From: Vibrio fortis
GTDB lineage: Bacteria > Pseudomonadota > Gammaproteobacteria > Enterobacterales > Vibrionaceae
Length of the DNA stretch: 64,000 nt
Direction of reading: 5' to 3'
NCBI RefSeq assembly: GCF_024347475.1
Contig: NZ_AP025488.1
Span: 1,488,001 to 1,552,000 of the forward strand
The position numbers were made by a program, and so were the translations under genes. Within the stretch, counting starts at the first letter, position 1, and every line of letters starts with the position of its first letter. Under the pieces are notes generated by a model that was given only the letters and a program-made list of their open reading frames with translations, did not search any database and had not been told where the DNA came from. Positions 47,087 to 55,816 of the stretch are shown piece by piece.

Positions 47087-48553
47087 CTAACCAGATATTT
47101 TATCCGCTTTACTCGCAGCGCCTGCCAGCTTGGCCAGTTGTTTGTCTATCCACATCGGCTTTTGATTGGCGTCTTCTGCGTTTTCTTTGCGACGCACCGC
47201 ATCACGCACCATCATTGCCCCTAACCAGCGAAAAGGTTCAGGGGGAAAGTGACCAAGTGGCCCTTTTGTCATGCCACTTCTTGTCCATTCGTTATCTAAT
47301 TCCAAGACCATAGACGAGAGAATTTTGCCGCCCATACGGGTTTGTGCGACACCGTTACCTGAGTAGCCAAGCCCATAAAAGATGTTCGATTGATTCTCAA
47401 TGTTACCGAAGAAAGGTAGCCCGGTAACGGAACGGTCAGAACCACCAGACCAGCTGTAAGAAAAATCTTGCTGTTCTAGCTTTGGAAACAAGGTTTGAAA
47501 TGAGTTTTTAAGCAGTGGTAGATACTGTGTCTGCCGGTTGAACATGCTATCGACATGATTAGCAAACGAAAACTTGTTCCCACCTTTGCCTAGCATTAAC
47601 CTGCCGTCTCGCGTATCACGGTAATAGTGAACAAAGATCCTTGAGTCAACCACAGTCGCCCCTTTTTCTGGGCCATGCGCAACCAATTTATCTGGAATTG
47701 GGTTGGTAATTATCATGTCCGAAGAGACAACAACAATGCTTCGTTTGAAAGCTTTAAAGTGGTCGAGCATCCATGCATTGAGTGCCAATACCACTTTATC
47801 AGCCGTAACAGTTGCCGCTGATGTTAGGATTTTAGCCGGCTCACCGTAATTCAACTCAAGCATTGGGGTATTTTCGTAAACTTCTACTCCTAACTCAATA
47901 GCGACTCGGCGGAGGCCTCTTGCTAATAGCGCCGGTTGTACACTGCCAGCGGCTTCAGAATAGTAACCCTCAATGTGACGTTCAGATCCAGCCTGACGGC
48001 TCAGGTTGTCGCCACACTCTTGCCAACTGTTAATACCGAGCTTTTCTAACTCACGAATAACTGGCGCCATGCCTCCTTTTTGAGCTTGATTCGTTGCTGT
48101 GTAATAGGTACCACTGCGATAGAGGTGAGCGTCAATATTATGCTCTTGGCAAAAGGCTTCAATTTCAAAAATGACCTTTTCAGATTCCTCCACCAACCAT
48201 TTGGCTTGTTGCTCTCCATAAAGACGCTTCAACGTTGGATATTTAGTAGACCAAGTCAGCATACAGCCACCGTTGGCACCCGACGCACCACTACCGCACA
48301 AATCTTTTTCAATAACCACAACACGTTTTTCTGGCTGCTGTTGTTTAATCAAAATAGCAGTCCATAAACCTGTGTAGCCTCCACCAACGATAGCAATATC
48401 TGTTTCAATATCTTGTGTCAGTGATTGACCGGCATCAATCGGTAGAGTGTCTTGACCAAATTCCTGTTGCAGCGCTTGTTTGAACCAATATGAATAGTGT
48501 TTTGACATAAAAAACTTACCTAACGAAGTCGACACCAAGCTGTCTGGCGTCAT
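47087..48553 (-). CDS. FAD-dependent aminophosphonate oxidoreductase
   Basis: A 488-residue DAO-family flavoenzyme. The dinucleotide motif is IAIVGGGYTGLWTA, followed by VVVIEKDLCGSGASGANGGC; C-terminal FYGLGYSGNGVAQT binds FAD. Members next to phn genes are classed as aminophosphonate oxidoreductases. Work on such enzymes (PbfC/PbfD) found oxidation of AEP or N-alkyl AEP to phosphonoacetaldehyde. Which type this is cannot be settled here. The upstream ATG region is poor, and translation may begin at MSKHYSYWF (codon 17, 48505). It lies 98 bp downstream of phnS. Confidence 0.8.
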   Translation of the reverse strand: MTPDSLVSTSLGKFFMSKHYSYWFKQALQQEFGQDTLPIDAGQSLTQDIETDIAIVGGGYTGLWTAILIKQQQPEKRVVVIEKDLCGSGASGANGGCMLTWSTKYPTLKRLYGEQQAKWLVEESEKVIFEIEAFCQEHNIDAHLYRSGTYYTATNQAQKGGMAPVIRELEKLGINSWQECGDNLSRQAGSERHIEGYYSEAAGSVQPALLARGLRRVAIELGVEVYENTPMLELNYGEPAKILTSAATVTADKVVLALNAWMLDHFKAFKRSIVVVSSDMIITNPIPDKLVAHGPEKGATVVDSRIFVHYYRDTRDGRLMLGKGGNKFSFANHVDSMFNRQTQYLPLLKNSFQTLFPKLEQQDFSYSWSGGSDRSVTGLPFFGNIENQSNIFYGLGYSGNGVAQTRMGGKILSSMVLELDNEWTRSGMTKGPLGHFPPEPFRWLGAMMVRDAVRRKENAEDANQKPMWIDKQLAKLAGAASKADKISG

Positions 48554-48610
48554 TGATATTGAAAGTTGTTAAATAGAGTGGGCATTGCAAAGCCACCCTT
48601 ACTGATCAAA

Positions 48611-48634
48611 AAAGGAAGACCTAAGCCTTCCTTT
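48611..48634 (-). terminator. hairpin between phnS and the FAD oxidoreductase gene
   Basis: An 8-bp stem (AAAGGAAG and CTTCCTTT) with an 8-nt loop. On the minus strand it is followed by a short TTT. It may partially terminate phnS transcripts, lowering expression of the enzyme relative to the abundant binding protein. Confidence 0.5.
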
Positions 48635-48651
48635 GTTGTTCAGTTTTATGA

Positions 48652-49662
48652 TTAAGATTTTGGTTCAGACTTCGCGTCAAATTTATCAGACCAAGTTTTC
48701 AATACGTCTGCACGCTCACTGCCCATACGAGCAAAGTCCATCTTCGCCATATTCTTCTCAACATTTGGGAAGTTTTTCACTGTCGCAGTTACGTCTTTAT
48801 GGCCAACGACTGGGTACATCTCAATGTAGAGTTCATTTGCTGCTTTAGAAATCGACCAGTCAACAACACGTTTCGCTGCTTCTGATGATTTAACAAGACC
48901 AACCGCTTCAGATTCCCAACCGATACCTGCTGGAGTGATTACTGCCAATGGAGCACCTTGCGTTTTCAGCTTGGCACCACGGCTTGCCATAGAGATACCG
49001 ATCGCGACTTCCCCCATACCGGCTTGGACACATGGCTTCGATCCAGAATGCGTGTAATGCGCAATGTTCTTATCCAACTTTTGCATATAATTCCATGCTT
49101 GGTCTTCACCCATGTTTTGCAGCCACGCCGAAACTTGCATGTAACCTGTACCAGAAGACGCTGGGTTTGGCATTGCAATGTGGCCTTTATAGATAGGTTT
49201 GGTGAGATCTTCCCACGACTGAGGAGCCGGCAGGTTCAACTGTCTTGCGACTGCTTCGTTAAAACACACTGCATTAAAAAAGGCGTCGTTACCGTACCAA
49301 GCCTGAGAAGATTGCGGATCATTCAGATTTGCGCGAAGTGCATCTACCCCTTGAGGTGTATACGGCTGCAGGATTCCCTCTTCTTTTAAAAGCGCCATAG
49401 ATGAGCCAGCAAGCCCCCACACTACTTCAGCTCGTGGGTTATTTTTCTCAGCTAATAGTTTAGCCGTCATAATGCCCGTTGAATCACGCACCCATTTGAT
49501 GCGAATGTCTGGGTTTTCGCTCTCAAATGCATTTTTGTACTTCGCCAAAATATCTGTTTCAAACGCTGTATAAACCGTCACTTCCTCGGCCGCAAATGCG
49601 TTGGTAGCCAGTAGTGACACAAGTGCAGCAAGTGATCCTTTCATAAAACGGTTATTCATCAT
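48652..49662 (-). CDS. phnS: AEP-binding periplasmic protein
   Basis: A 336-residue extracellular solute-binding protein (family 1) with a signal peptide ending at NAFAAEE. The mature part begins VTVYTAFE and contains VVWGLAGSSMALLKEEG and MPNPASSGTGY, typical of AEP and iron-type binding proteins. It should deliver AEP to the PhnT/permease complex. It is divergent from phnW across a 287-bp region that carries two PhnR-like palindromes. Confidence 0.88.
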   Translation of the reverse strand: MMNNRFMKGSLAALVSLLATNAFAAEEVTVYTAFETDILAKYKNAFESENPDIRIKWVRDSTGIMTAKLLAEKNNPRAEVVWGLAGSSMALLKEEGILQPYTPQGVDALRANLNDPQSSQAWYGNDAFFNAVCFNEAVARQLNLPAPQSWEDLTKPIYKGHIAMPNPASSGTGYMQVSAWLQNMGEDQAWNYMQKLDKNIAHYTHSGSKPCVQAGMGEVAIGISMASRGAKLKTQGAPLAVITPAGIGWESEAVGLVKSSEAAKRVVDWSISKAANELYIEMYPVVGHKDVTATVKNFPNVEKNMAKMDFARMGSERADVLKTWSDKFDAKSEPKS

Positions 49663-49748
49663 GTTCTCCAGTTGAACTGTCTAGCAAGATTAGATGCAGC
49701 CGATTCGACTTACATTCTTTCATTTCCATTAGTGAGTACACACCTTAT

Positions 49749-49760
49749 TGGTATGTACCA
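49749..49760. promoter_or_regulatory. candidate PhnR operator in the phnS-phnW region
   Basis: TGGTATGTACCA, identical to the 44409 site at 11 of 12 positions, 87 bp upstream of the phnS start. Confidence 0.6.
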
Positions 49761-49936
49761 GATGACAAATATTAACCTATTCGAGTTTTATGACGATTAA
49801 ATGAACAAAAAATGGCATTTTAAAGATCTCTACCCACAAAATGATCACCAAGAATTTTGAATGTGAAGCTTTTGTGAATCTACTCCTTTTAGTCTTTACC
49901 TCTATCGAATCTGATTGATAAAGTATCGCTGAATAT

Positions 49937-49948
49937 TGGTATAGTCCA
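49937..49948. promoter_or_regulatory. candidate PhnR operator overlapping the phnW promoter
   Basis: TGGTATAGTCCA shares TGGTAT with the other two sites and keeps the CCA end. It overlaps a possible -10 box (TATAGT) that follows TTGATA at 49915, and lies just before the phnW start. Confidence 0.5.
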
Positions 49949-49961
49949 AATGGAAATGAAC

Positions 49962-51068
49962 ATGAAAAACGAATACTTGCTATTAACCCCTGGTCCTCTC
50001 TCTACTTCTGAGTCCGTTCGCCAAGCGATGCTAAAAGACTGGTGCACTTGGGATGACGAATACAACAAAGACATCGTACAAGTCATACGCCATAAGTTGG
50101 TCAACCTTGCGACTCAACACTCAGGCTATACAAGTGTGTTAATGCAAGGTAGTGGTACAGCTTCGGTAGAAGCAACGATAGGTAGTGTCATTGGTGCAGA
50201 AGGCAAACTGCTTGTGGTCGATAATGGAGCTTATGGCGCTCGCATCTCACAAATTGCACAGTATTTGAACATTCCATGCCATGTGGTTTCACCAGGCGAG
50301 ACATCACAACCTGACTTGAACGAAATGGAAACGTTAATGGCTATGGATCCAAGCATTACCCATGTAGCAATTGTCCATTGCGAGACCACAACAGGCATGT
50401 TGAATCCAATTAAAGAGATTGCTCAACTCGCGAAGCAACAAGACAAAGTCGTTATTCTAGATGCCATGTCGAGTTTCGGTGGTATCCCAATGGACATCGC
50501 TGAGCTCGGTATCGACTTTATGATTAGCTCGGCGAATAAATGTATTCAAGGTGTGCCGGGCTTTGGTTTTGTTATTGCTAAGCAGGATGAACTTGAGAAG
50601 TGCAAAGGACAAGCTCGCTCACTGAGTTTAGACCTTTACGATCAGTGGTATTGCATGGAAGCTAACCACGGTAAGTGGCGCTTTACTTCACCAACACACA
50701 CCGTGCGCGCGTTCTATCAAGCGCTCATTGAGCTTGAGCAAGAAGGTGGTATTGCCGCGCGATTCCAACGTTATTCGACCAACCAGAAGACACTGGTGGC
50801 TGGAATGCGTTCTCTGGGTTTCCAGCCGTTACTGAATGACGATCTTCACTCTCCAATTATCACCTCTTTCTATTCTCCTACTCACAGCGACTACCAATTC
50901 AAAGAGTTCTACGAGCGCCTCAAACAACAAGGCTTCGTTATCTATCCGGGTAAAGTCTCTAATGCTGACTGTTTTCGCATTGGCAACATTGGTGAGGTTT
51001 ACCCTACTGACATAGAACGTCTCATCGGTGCGATCAGCAAAGCAAAATACTGGGAAGTAACAGCATGA
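49962..51068 (+). CDS. phnW: 2-aminoethylphosphonate-pyruvate transaminase
   Basis: About 368 residues. A PLP fold-type I aminotransferase that transfers the amino group of AEP to pyruvate, giving phosphonoacetaldehyde and alanine. It opens NEYLLLTPGPLSTSESVRQAM, the family start. The PLP Lys is in SSANKCIQGVPGFGF. I choose the ATG at 49962 because ATGGAAATG supplies a GGA box; in-frame ATGs at 49950 and 49956 are alternatives. It overlaps pbfA by 4 bp. Confidence 0.93.
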   Translation: MKNEYLLLTPGPLSTSESVRQAMLKDWCTWDDEYNKDIVQVIRHKLVNLATQHSGYTSVLMQGSGTASVEATIGSVIGAEGKLLVVDNGAYGARISQIAQYLNIPCHVVSPGETSQPDLNEMETLMAMDPSITHVAIVHCETTTGMLNPIKEIAQLAKQQDKVVILDAMSSFGGIPMDIAELGIDFMISSANKCIQGVPGFGFVIAKQDELEKCKGQARSLSLDLYDQWYCMEANHGKWRFTSPTHTVRAFYQALIELEQEGGIAARFQRYSTNQKTLVAGMRSLGFQPLLNDDLHSPIITSFYSPTHSDYQFKEFYERLKQQGFVIYPGKVSNADCFRIGNIGEVYPTDIERLIGAISKAKYWEVTA

Positions 51069-52477
51069 TGCAGTGCGAATCAAAAGAGAACCTCTCTCAC
51101 ACTCACTTTCGTAGTGAAGGAGATGTAAACACAACGCCTGCGCGACAGGAGTGGAACGCTTCTTTAGAAGATCAAACAACACAGGCATTGCTCAAGAGAG
51201 ATTCAGACGTGTTTCTTCATCAGGCGATGTCTACGCCCTGTTTAGATACTTTGCAACATGCAGAAGGCATCTACATTGAAGATACAACGGGTAAAAAGTA
51301 CATGGATTTTCATGGAAATAACGTTCATCAATTGGGATATGGCCATTCAGAAGTCGTCAAAAAAGTAACCGAACAAATGGCGTCGCTACCGTTTTCTCCG
51401 CGACGCTTTACTAACAAGACCGCTATAGAGTGTGCAGAAAAACTCACGCAAATCTGTGGTGGCGAGCTCAACCGTGTGTTGTTCGCACCCGGTGGCACCT
51501 CTGTGATAGGTATGGCTCTTAAACTCGCGAGACATGTCACCAACAACTCCAAAGTCGTGTCACTTTGGGACTCTTTCCACGGCGCGTCTTTAGACGCGAT
51601 ATCGGTAGGTGGAGAAGCCTGTTTCCGAGAAGGGATGGGACCACTCATGGCCGGCGTAGAGCGTATCCCTCCGGCTGTATCTTATCGCGGAGCGTTTCCA
51701 CTGCGCGACGGCGACCAACACTCTGACGTCCATTACGCCGATTACCTTGAGTATGTTATTGAAAAAGAGGGAGGCATTGGTGCTTTTATCGCAGAGGCTG
51801 TGCGTAATACTGACGTTCAAGTACCAAGCAAGGCCTACTGGAAACGCATCAGAGAGATCTGTGACAAACACAATGTCTTATTGATCATCGACGATATCCC
51901 CAACGGCATGGGGCGCAGCGGTGAATGGTTTACTCATCAAGCTTATGACATCGAGCCAGATATTCTCTGTATCGGAAAAGGCTTTGGCGGTGGTTTAGTT
52001 CCGATCGCAGCAATGATAACCAAAGACAAATACAACACAGCAGCACAAGTATCTCTAGGCCACTATACACACGAAAAAAGTCCAATTGGCTGTGCAGCAG
52101 CGCTGGCAACCATGCAGGTCATCGAACAACAGAACCTTTTACAAAAGGTGAAAAGCGACAGTCAATTTGTGAAACAGCGTCTACTCGAGATGAAAAGACG
52201 TTACTCAATTATCGGTGATGTTCGCGGTATCGGCCTGCTTTGGGGAGTTGAACTGGTCTCAGACCTTATCGCAAAAACACGCGCCTACGACGAAGCAGAA
52301 GCCCTGCTCTATCAATGCCTAAACCAAGGCTTAAGCTTCAAAGTTTCTCAAGGCAACGTCGCTCAACTCAGTCCCCCGCTAATTATTGCTCGAAGCGACC
52401 TTAGCGCTGCCCTAGATATCTTTGAAACTGCCATTTCCAAGATATGCCAAGACTTTGGTTACCAAACGTTAACCTAA
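51065..52477 (+). CDS. pbfA: (R)-1-hydroxy-2-aminoethylphosphonate ammonia-lyase
   Basis: A 470-residue class III aminotransferase-fold PLP enzyme: FHGNNVHQLGYGH near the N-terminus, FAPGGTSVIGMALKLARH, IIDDIPNGMGRSG with the PLP aspartate, and the Lys in CIGKGFGGG. Class III homologues between phnW and phnX have been shown, including in Vibrio, to eliminate ammonia from (R)-1-hydroxy-AEP to give phosphonoacetaldehyde, not to transaminate. The overlap with phnW (ATGA-type) and place before phnX support PbfA. A simple transaminase role cannot be excluded by sequence alone. Confidence 0.82.
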   Translation: MMQCESKENLSHTHFRSEGDVNTTPARQEWNASLEDQTTQALLKRDSDVFLHQAMSTPCLDTLQHAEGIYIEDTTGKKYMDFHGNNVHQLGYGHSEVVKKVTEQMASLPFSPRRFTNKTAIECAEKLTQICGGELNRVLFAPGGTSVIGMALKLARHVTNNSKVVSLWDSFHGASLDAISVGGEACFREGMGPLMAGVERIPPAVSYRGAFPLRDGDQHSDVHYADYLEYVIEKEGGIGAFIAEAVRNTDVQVPSKAYWKRIREICDKHNVLLIIDDIPNGMGRSGEWFTHQAYDIEPDILCIGKGFGGGLVPIAAMITKDKYNTAAQVSLGHYTHEKSPIGCAAALATMQVIEQQNLLQKVKSDSQFVKQRLLEMKRRYSIIGDVRGIGLLWGVELVSDLIAKTRAYDEAEALLYQCLNQGLSFKVSQGNVAQLSPPLIIARSDLSAALDIFETAISKICQDFGYQTLT

Positions 52478-52541
52478 CTCGCACCAACAAATTAACCACA
52501 GCCTTGATTCTTATCTCAAGGCTTATATAGGACACAGAATC

Positions 52542-53360
52542 ATGACACATTCATCCGCAATCCAAGCTGTAATTTTTGACTGGGCCGGCACCATCGTAGA
52601 CTTCGGTTCATTCGCCCCAACCAGTATCTTTGTCGAAGCTTTCAAGCAAGGGTTCGATTTTCATATCTCCCTTGAAGAGGCGCGTGAGCCTATGGGACTC
52701 GGTAAATGGGATCATATCCAAGCCGTTGGTCAGTTACCTTCGGTAAAGGCTCGCTGGCAGAACCAGTTCGGCAGAGACATGAACTCCGAAGATATTGATG
52801 CAATATACGCGGCATTCATGCCATTACAGAAAGCGAAAGTCGCTGACCACGCCACACCAATCATGAATGCAATCGAAGTTGTGAATAACCTGAAAGCGCA
52901 AGGTGTAAAAATAGGCTCATGTTCAGGTTACCCACGCCAAGTGATGGACGTGCTCGTCCCTGTAGCCGCAGACTACGGTTATCACCCTGATTGTGTTGTC
53001 GCTACTGACGATCTTCCACAAGGTGGTCGCCCTGCTCCATTCATGGCTCTGAAAAATGTCATAGATTTAGGCGTCACGAATGTTGCGGCATGTATTAAAG
53101 TTGATGATGCAGCCCCAGGAATCGATGAAGGGCATAACGCTGGTATGTGGACTGTGGGTCTTCTGCTGTCTGGCAATGAAGCTGGACTCACCTTTGATGA
53201 GTACCAACAAGCGGACGAAGCGACACTTATCGCTGCTCGAAACAAGGCGAAACAGAAACTTGGAAAGTCGAAACCACATTATCTGATTGATACCATTGAT
53301 GATCTACCTGGCGTTATCAAACAAATCGAAGCTCGTATCTTACGTGGAGAACGCCCTTAG
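52542..53360 (+). CDS. phnX: phosphonoacetaldehyde hydrolase
   Basis: A 272-residue HAD-superfamily enzyme that cuts the C-P bond of phosphonoacetaldehyde to acetaldehyde and phosphate. The nucleophile is in IFDWAGTIVDFG (Asp13). The Schiff-base Lys is in EPMGLGKWDHI. CSGYPRQVM and KVDDAAPGIDEGHNAGMW are the remaining HAD motifs. It lies 64 bp after pbfA and closes the catabolic operon. RBS GGACACAG is modest. Confidence 0.93.
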   Translation: MTHSSAIQAVIFDWAGTIVDFGSFAPTSIFVEAFKQGFDFHISLEEAREPMGLGKWDHIQAVGQLPSVKARWQNQFGRDMNSEDIDAIYAAFMPLQKAKVADHATPIMNAIEVVNNLKAQGVKIGSCSGYPRQVMDVLVPVAADYGYHPDCVVATDDLPQGGRPAPFMALKNVIDLGVTNVAACIKVDDAAPGIDEGHNAGMWTVGLLLSGNEAGLTFDEYQQADEATLIAARNKAKQKLGKSKPHYLIDTIDDLPGVIKQIEARILRGERP

Positions 53361-53760
53361 CTTCACGCCGCACACCCTATAATTGCTTTTCAACGATTCA
53401 TTCCCGGTGTCAATTTCTTGGCATCGGGTTTTGTTCGTTTTATAAGCATGAAGTAGCGCAAGATTTTGAACTCTTTTCGAGAATAAAATTTGTAAAATCA
53501 AAACCTTGAGCTATATCTTTATATATTCACATCCGCTGTTGATAACTTAACAATTACAAATAAGTTAAATGCATAATTTTTAACAATTTTGTTGACTCTC
53601 ATATGCAATAGGATTAACAATAGAATTACCGCTCATATAGATAGATTCCAGCTGGATCAGCGCCTCCAGTTATCGTCTGAAAGCAGTGAGTTACATACAG
53701 TCGATGACCATTTAATGGCAGATTCAGGTAAGAATAAAAATTAATCACAAGGATAAGATT
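53361..53760. other. intergenic region, phnX terminator and ompA-type leader
   Basis: About 400 bp. The terminator is at 53403-53434. A possible promoter, TTGACT at 53592 with TAACAA 17 bp later, would leave a 5' leader of about 130 nt before the porin gene. Long leaders of Vibrio outer-membrane protein genes are often sRNA targets; that is inference here. Confidence 0.45.
53403..53434 (+). terminator. terminator of the phnW-pbfA-phnX operon
   Basis: A 10-bp stem (CCCGGTGTCA with TGGCATCGGG, two G-U pairs in RNA), 6-nt loop, then TTTTGTTCGTTTT. Confidence 0.75.
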
Positions 53761-54834
53761 ATGAAAAGACTGTCAAAAATTATGTGTGCACTTATCGCAA
53801 CCTCTGGTCTTGCAGCAGCACCGTCTATCGCAGCTACAACTTACGTTGGTGCTAAAGTTGGGCTTGGTTGGCTAGACAGCGCATGTGTAGACGGCTTTAA
53901 GTGTGATGATGATGCAGTTGGAGCCGGCATTTACTCTGGTTACAACTTCACCGACCGTATTGGGTTTGAACTAAGCTCAGATTTCCTTGGCGATTACAAA
54001 ACAAGCTTTGCTAGTGGTAGCACTGCGGCACAGTTTAGCGACCCACTTATCGCTATTTCTCTAACCCCAATGTACCGCTTCCCTGTAGAGCAAGAGTTCG
54101 ACTTCTTTGTTAAGGGTGGTCCAGCTTACATCTCACACGGTGGTGAAGATGACTTTGTACTATCGCTTGGTGCTGGTGTAGAGAAGCAATTTTCGGATAC
54201 TTGGGCTGTAAGAGTTGAATATCAATACTTTGATGACTTTGACGACAAATACGTTCAAGACCTAAACGCAAATCTTTTCTCTATCGGTGTTAGCTATAAC
54301 TTCGGTACAGGGGCAACAACAGCTTCTGCGGCAGCAGCCGCCGCGGCCACTACGGCAGCCGTTACACAAGCGCCTTCTGAACCAATCGTTGAAGAGATTG
54401 TGATGGAAGAGAAAACAACCGTTGTGGTCACTAAAGAACAAACGGAAAGTTTCTCTCAAGAGATGTTCGCAACGAACAGCACTGAGCTATCAGCAGACGG
54501 TAAGGCAGCGCTTGGTCCTCTGATTGCTGTACTTCAGGCTCACCCAGAATCTAGTGTTCAAGTTGTTGGTCACACTGACTCAACGGGTTCTGCTGAGTAC
54601 AATATGACAGTATCGAAGAAACGTGCAGCAGCCGTTGCAGCGTACATCGAAGAGCAAGGCATTGATGCTAGCCGTATTACTGCAACAGGTGAAGGTGAAG
54701 AAAACCCTGTCGCAACCAATGATACAGCGGAAGGTCGTGCAATGAACCGACGCGTAGAAGCGACCATTCCAGGCTTTGAATACACTGAAGAAGTTCAGGT
54801 TGAAAAAGTAATGGTTGAAGAGACTGCTCAATAA
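53761..54834 (+). CDS. OmpA-family outer-membrane protein
   Basis: A 357-residue protein: signal peptide (to IAATT), an eight-strand barrel of about 160 residues (TYVGAKVGLGWLDS to LFSIGVSYNFG), an Ala/Thr linker, and a C-terminal OmpA-like peptidoglycan-binding domain (VQVVGHTDSTGSAEYNMTVS, then NRRVEATI with the mDAP-contacting Arg). It anchors the outer membrane to peptidoglycan. Two Cys near the barrel start (ACVDGFKCDDD) may form a loop disulfide. RBS AAGGAT is well placed. Confidence 0.92.
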   Translation: MKRLSKIMCALIATSGLAAAPSIAATTYVGAKVGLGWLDSACVDGFKCDDDAVGAGIYSGYNFTDRIGFELSSDFLGDYKTSFASGSTAAQFSDPLIAISLTPMYRFPVEQEFDFFVKGGPAYISHGGEDDFVLSLGAGVEKQFSDTWAVRVEYQYFDDFDDKYVQDLNANLFSIGVSYNFGTGATTASAAAAAAATTAAVTQAPSEPIVEEIVMEEKTTVVVTKEQTESFSQEMFATNSTELSADGKAALGPLIAVLQAHPESSVQVVGHTDSTGSAEYNMTVSKKRAAAVAAYIEEQGIDASRITATGEGEENPVATNDTAEGRAMNRRVEATIPGFEYTEEVQVEKVMVEETAQ

Positions 54835-54882
54835 TTGACTACTTTACAGCTTAAACCAGCTGTATAACTATCAACTCGAACG

Positions 54883-54918
54883 AAGGCCACGTATGACAAA
54901 TACGTGGCCTTTCTTTTT
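54883..54918. terminator. bidirectional terminator, OmpA-family gene / OsmC gene
   Basis: A 12-bp perfect stem (AAGGCCACGTAT and ATACGTGGCCTT), 5-nt loop, then TTCTTTTT on the plus strand, between convergent genes. Confidence 0.9.
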
Positions 54919-54919
54919 G

Positions 54920-55315
54920 TTAGACGATTTCCCAGCTGTGCGTCATTTCCACACCCGCGCCTAGCATCAAACACACTGAGCAGTATTTTTCTAAAGAATC
55001 CGCACATACTTTCGCAACAAGCTCTTTATCTAGGTTGTCACCAGACACTTCAAAGTGAATATTGATTGCAGTGAAGATCTTTGGCGCTGTTTCACGACGC
55101 TCTGTCTCAAGCTTTGCATTGCAGCCGGTAATCGCTTGTCCAGCTTCTTTTAGGCCGTCAACGACGTCAACAGAGCTACAACCACCTGCAGCCATTAACA
55201 CCATCTCCATTGGTGAGAAATAAGTGCAGTCACCACTTGCCATTGTAATTCCTTGATTTTTATCAGTTTTACCAACAAACTTTAAATCTTCAATCCATTT
55301 TACTTCTGCTTTCAT
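54920..55315 (-). CDS. OsmC/YhfA-like protein
   Basis: A 131-residue OsmC-fold protein. The two cysteines of the family are seen: GGCSSVDVVDGL in the middle and YCSVCLML near the C-terminus. OsmC/Ohr proteins reduce organic hydroperoxides; the YhfA branch, which this resembles (MKAEVKWIEDLKFVG start), has unclear activity. It is the last apparent core gene before the AT-rich defence island. Confidence 0.85.
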   Translation of the reverse strand: MKAEVKWIEDLKFVGKTDKNQGITMASGDCTYFSPMEMVLMAAGGCSSVDVVDGLKEAGQAITGCNAKLETERRETAPKIFTAINIHFEVSGDNLDKELVAKVCADSLEKYCSVCLMLGAGVEMTHSWEIV

Positions 55316-55380
55316 TTCGGTCTAATCCTATAAATGCTTAACCTATCTCTGCTAATTATATCTTTATATTGCAGATAAGA

Positions 55381-55406
55381 AAAAGCCACTCAATCGAGTG
55401 GCTTTT
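55381..55406. terminator. hairpin at the left edge of the defence island
   Basis: An 11-bp perfect stem (AAAAGCCACTC and GAGTGGCTTTT) with loop AATC, just after the small gene 55432-55590. Its inner stem AAGCCACT/AGTGGCTT recurs in a second hairpin at 55790-55809. Confidence 0.75.
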
Positions 55407-55431
55407 AATGCTCTTGAATGATTTTTGTACG

Positions 55432-55590
55432 TCATGCAGCTTCCTTAACGACTGTTAGATCAGTCAAAATGTCACTGTCATTCATACCCAACTTACGAAG
55501 TTCGACTAATCTGTGATACTCAATTAAGTAGCAAATCTTTTTACCATTAACTGTCATAAACACTGGAACTTTGTACTGTACCTTACTCAT
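55432..55590 (-). CDS. small protein of unknown function (52 aa)
   Basis: A 52-residue frame starting MSKVQYKVPVFMTVNGKKIC with GAGGAAAT seven bases upstream, ending at a good terminator. It is too short for many gene finders. The sequence (ICYLIEYHRLVELRKLGMND) suggests a small beta-hairpin-helix protein; no family is recognised. It sits between OsmC and the AAA ATPase at the island edge, in the same direction as both. Confidence 0.6.
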   Translation of the reverse strand: MSKVQYKVPVFMTVNGKKICYLIEYHRLVELRKLGMNDSDILTDLTVVKEAA

Positions 55591-55789
55591 GATATTTCCT
55601 CATTCGTTCTAACGGTACAAGAACAATTTTTTAGTGTCTGTCGTGATCCCTTCATACAGAAATTGGCAGTCCTACCAATAGCACTTGTCGTTAGACAAAA
55701 GGTTCTGTCGGACAAACCACAAGAGCAAGGAGATTGTTCCATAATACAAAACGTAAGAAAAGTTTTATGATTAATTTCTGCGATTTTGT

Positions 55790-55809
55790 AAGCCACTAAT
55801 GAGTGGCTT
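55790..55809. repeat. second copy of the AAGCCACT hairpin
   Basis: An 8-bp stem (AAGCCACT and AGTGGCTT) with loop AATG just after the AAA ATPase gene. The arms match the inner arms of the hairpin at 55381-55406, so the two flank the small gene. Confidence 0.6.
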
Positions 55810-55816
55810 TAAGCTG

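Noticed and set aside
55587..55796. Minus-strand 69-residue Cys-rich frame between the small gene and the AAA ATPase
   Set aside because: No convincing ribosome binding site, low-complexity Cys content typical of antisense or noncoding frames, and its end overlaps the well-supported start of the 52-residue gene by 4 bp.
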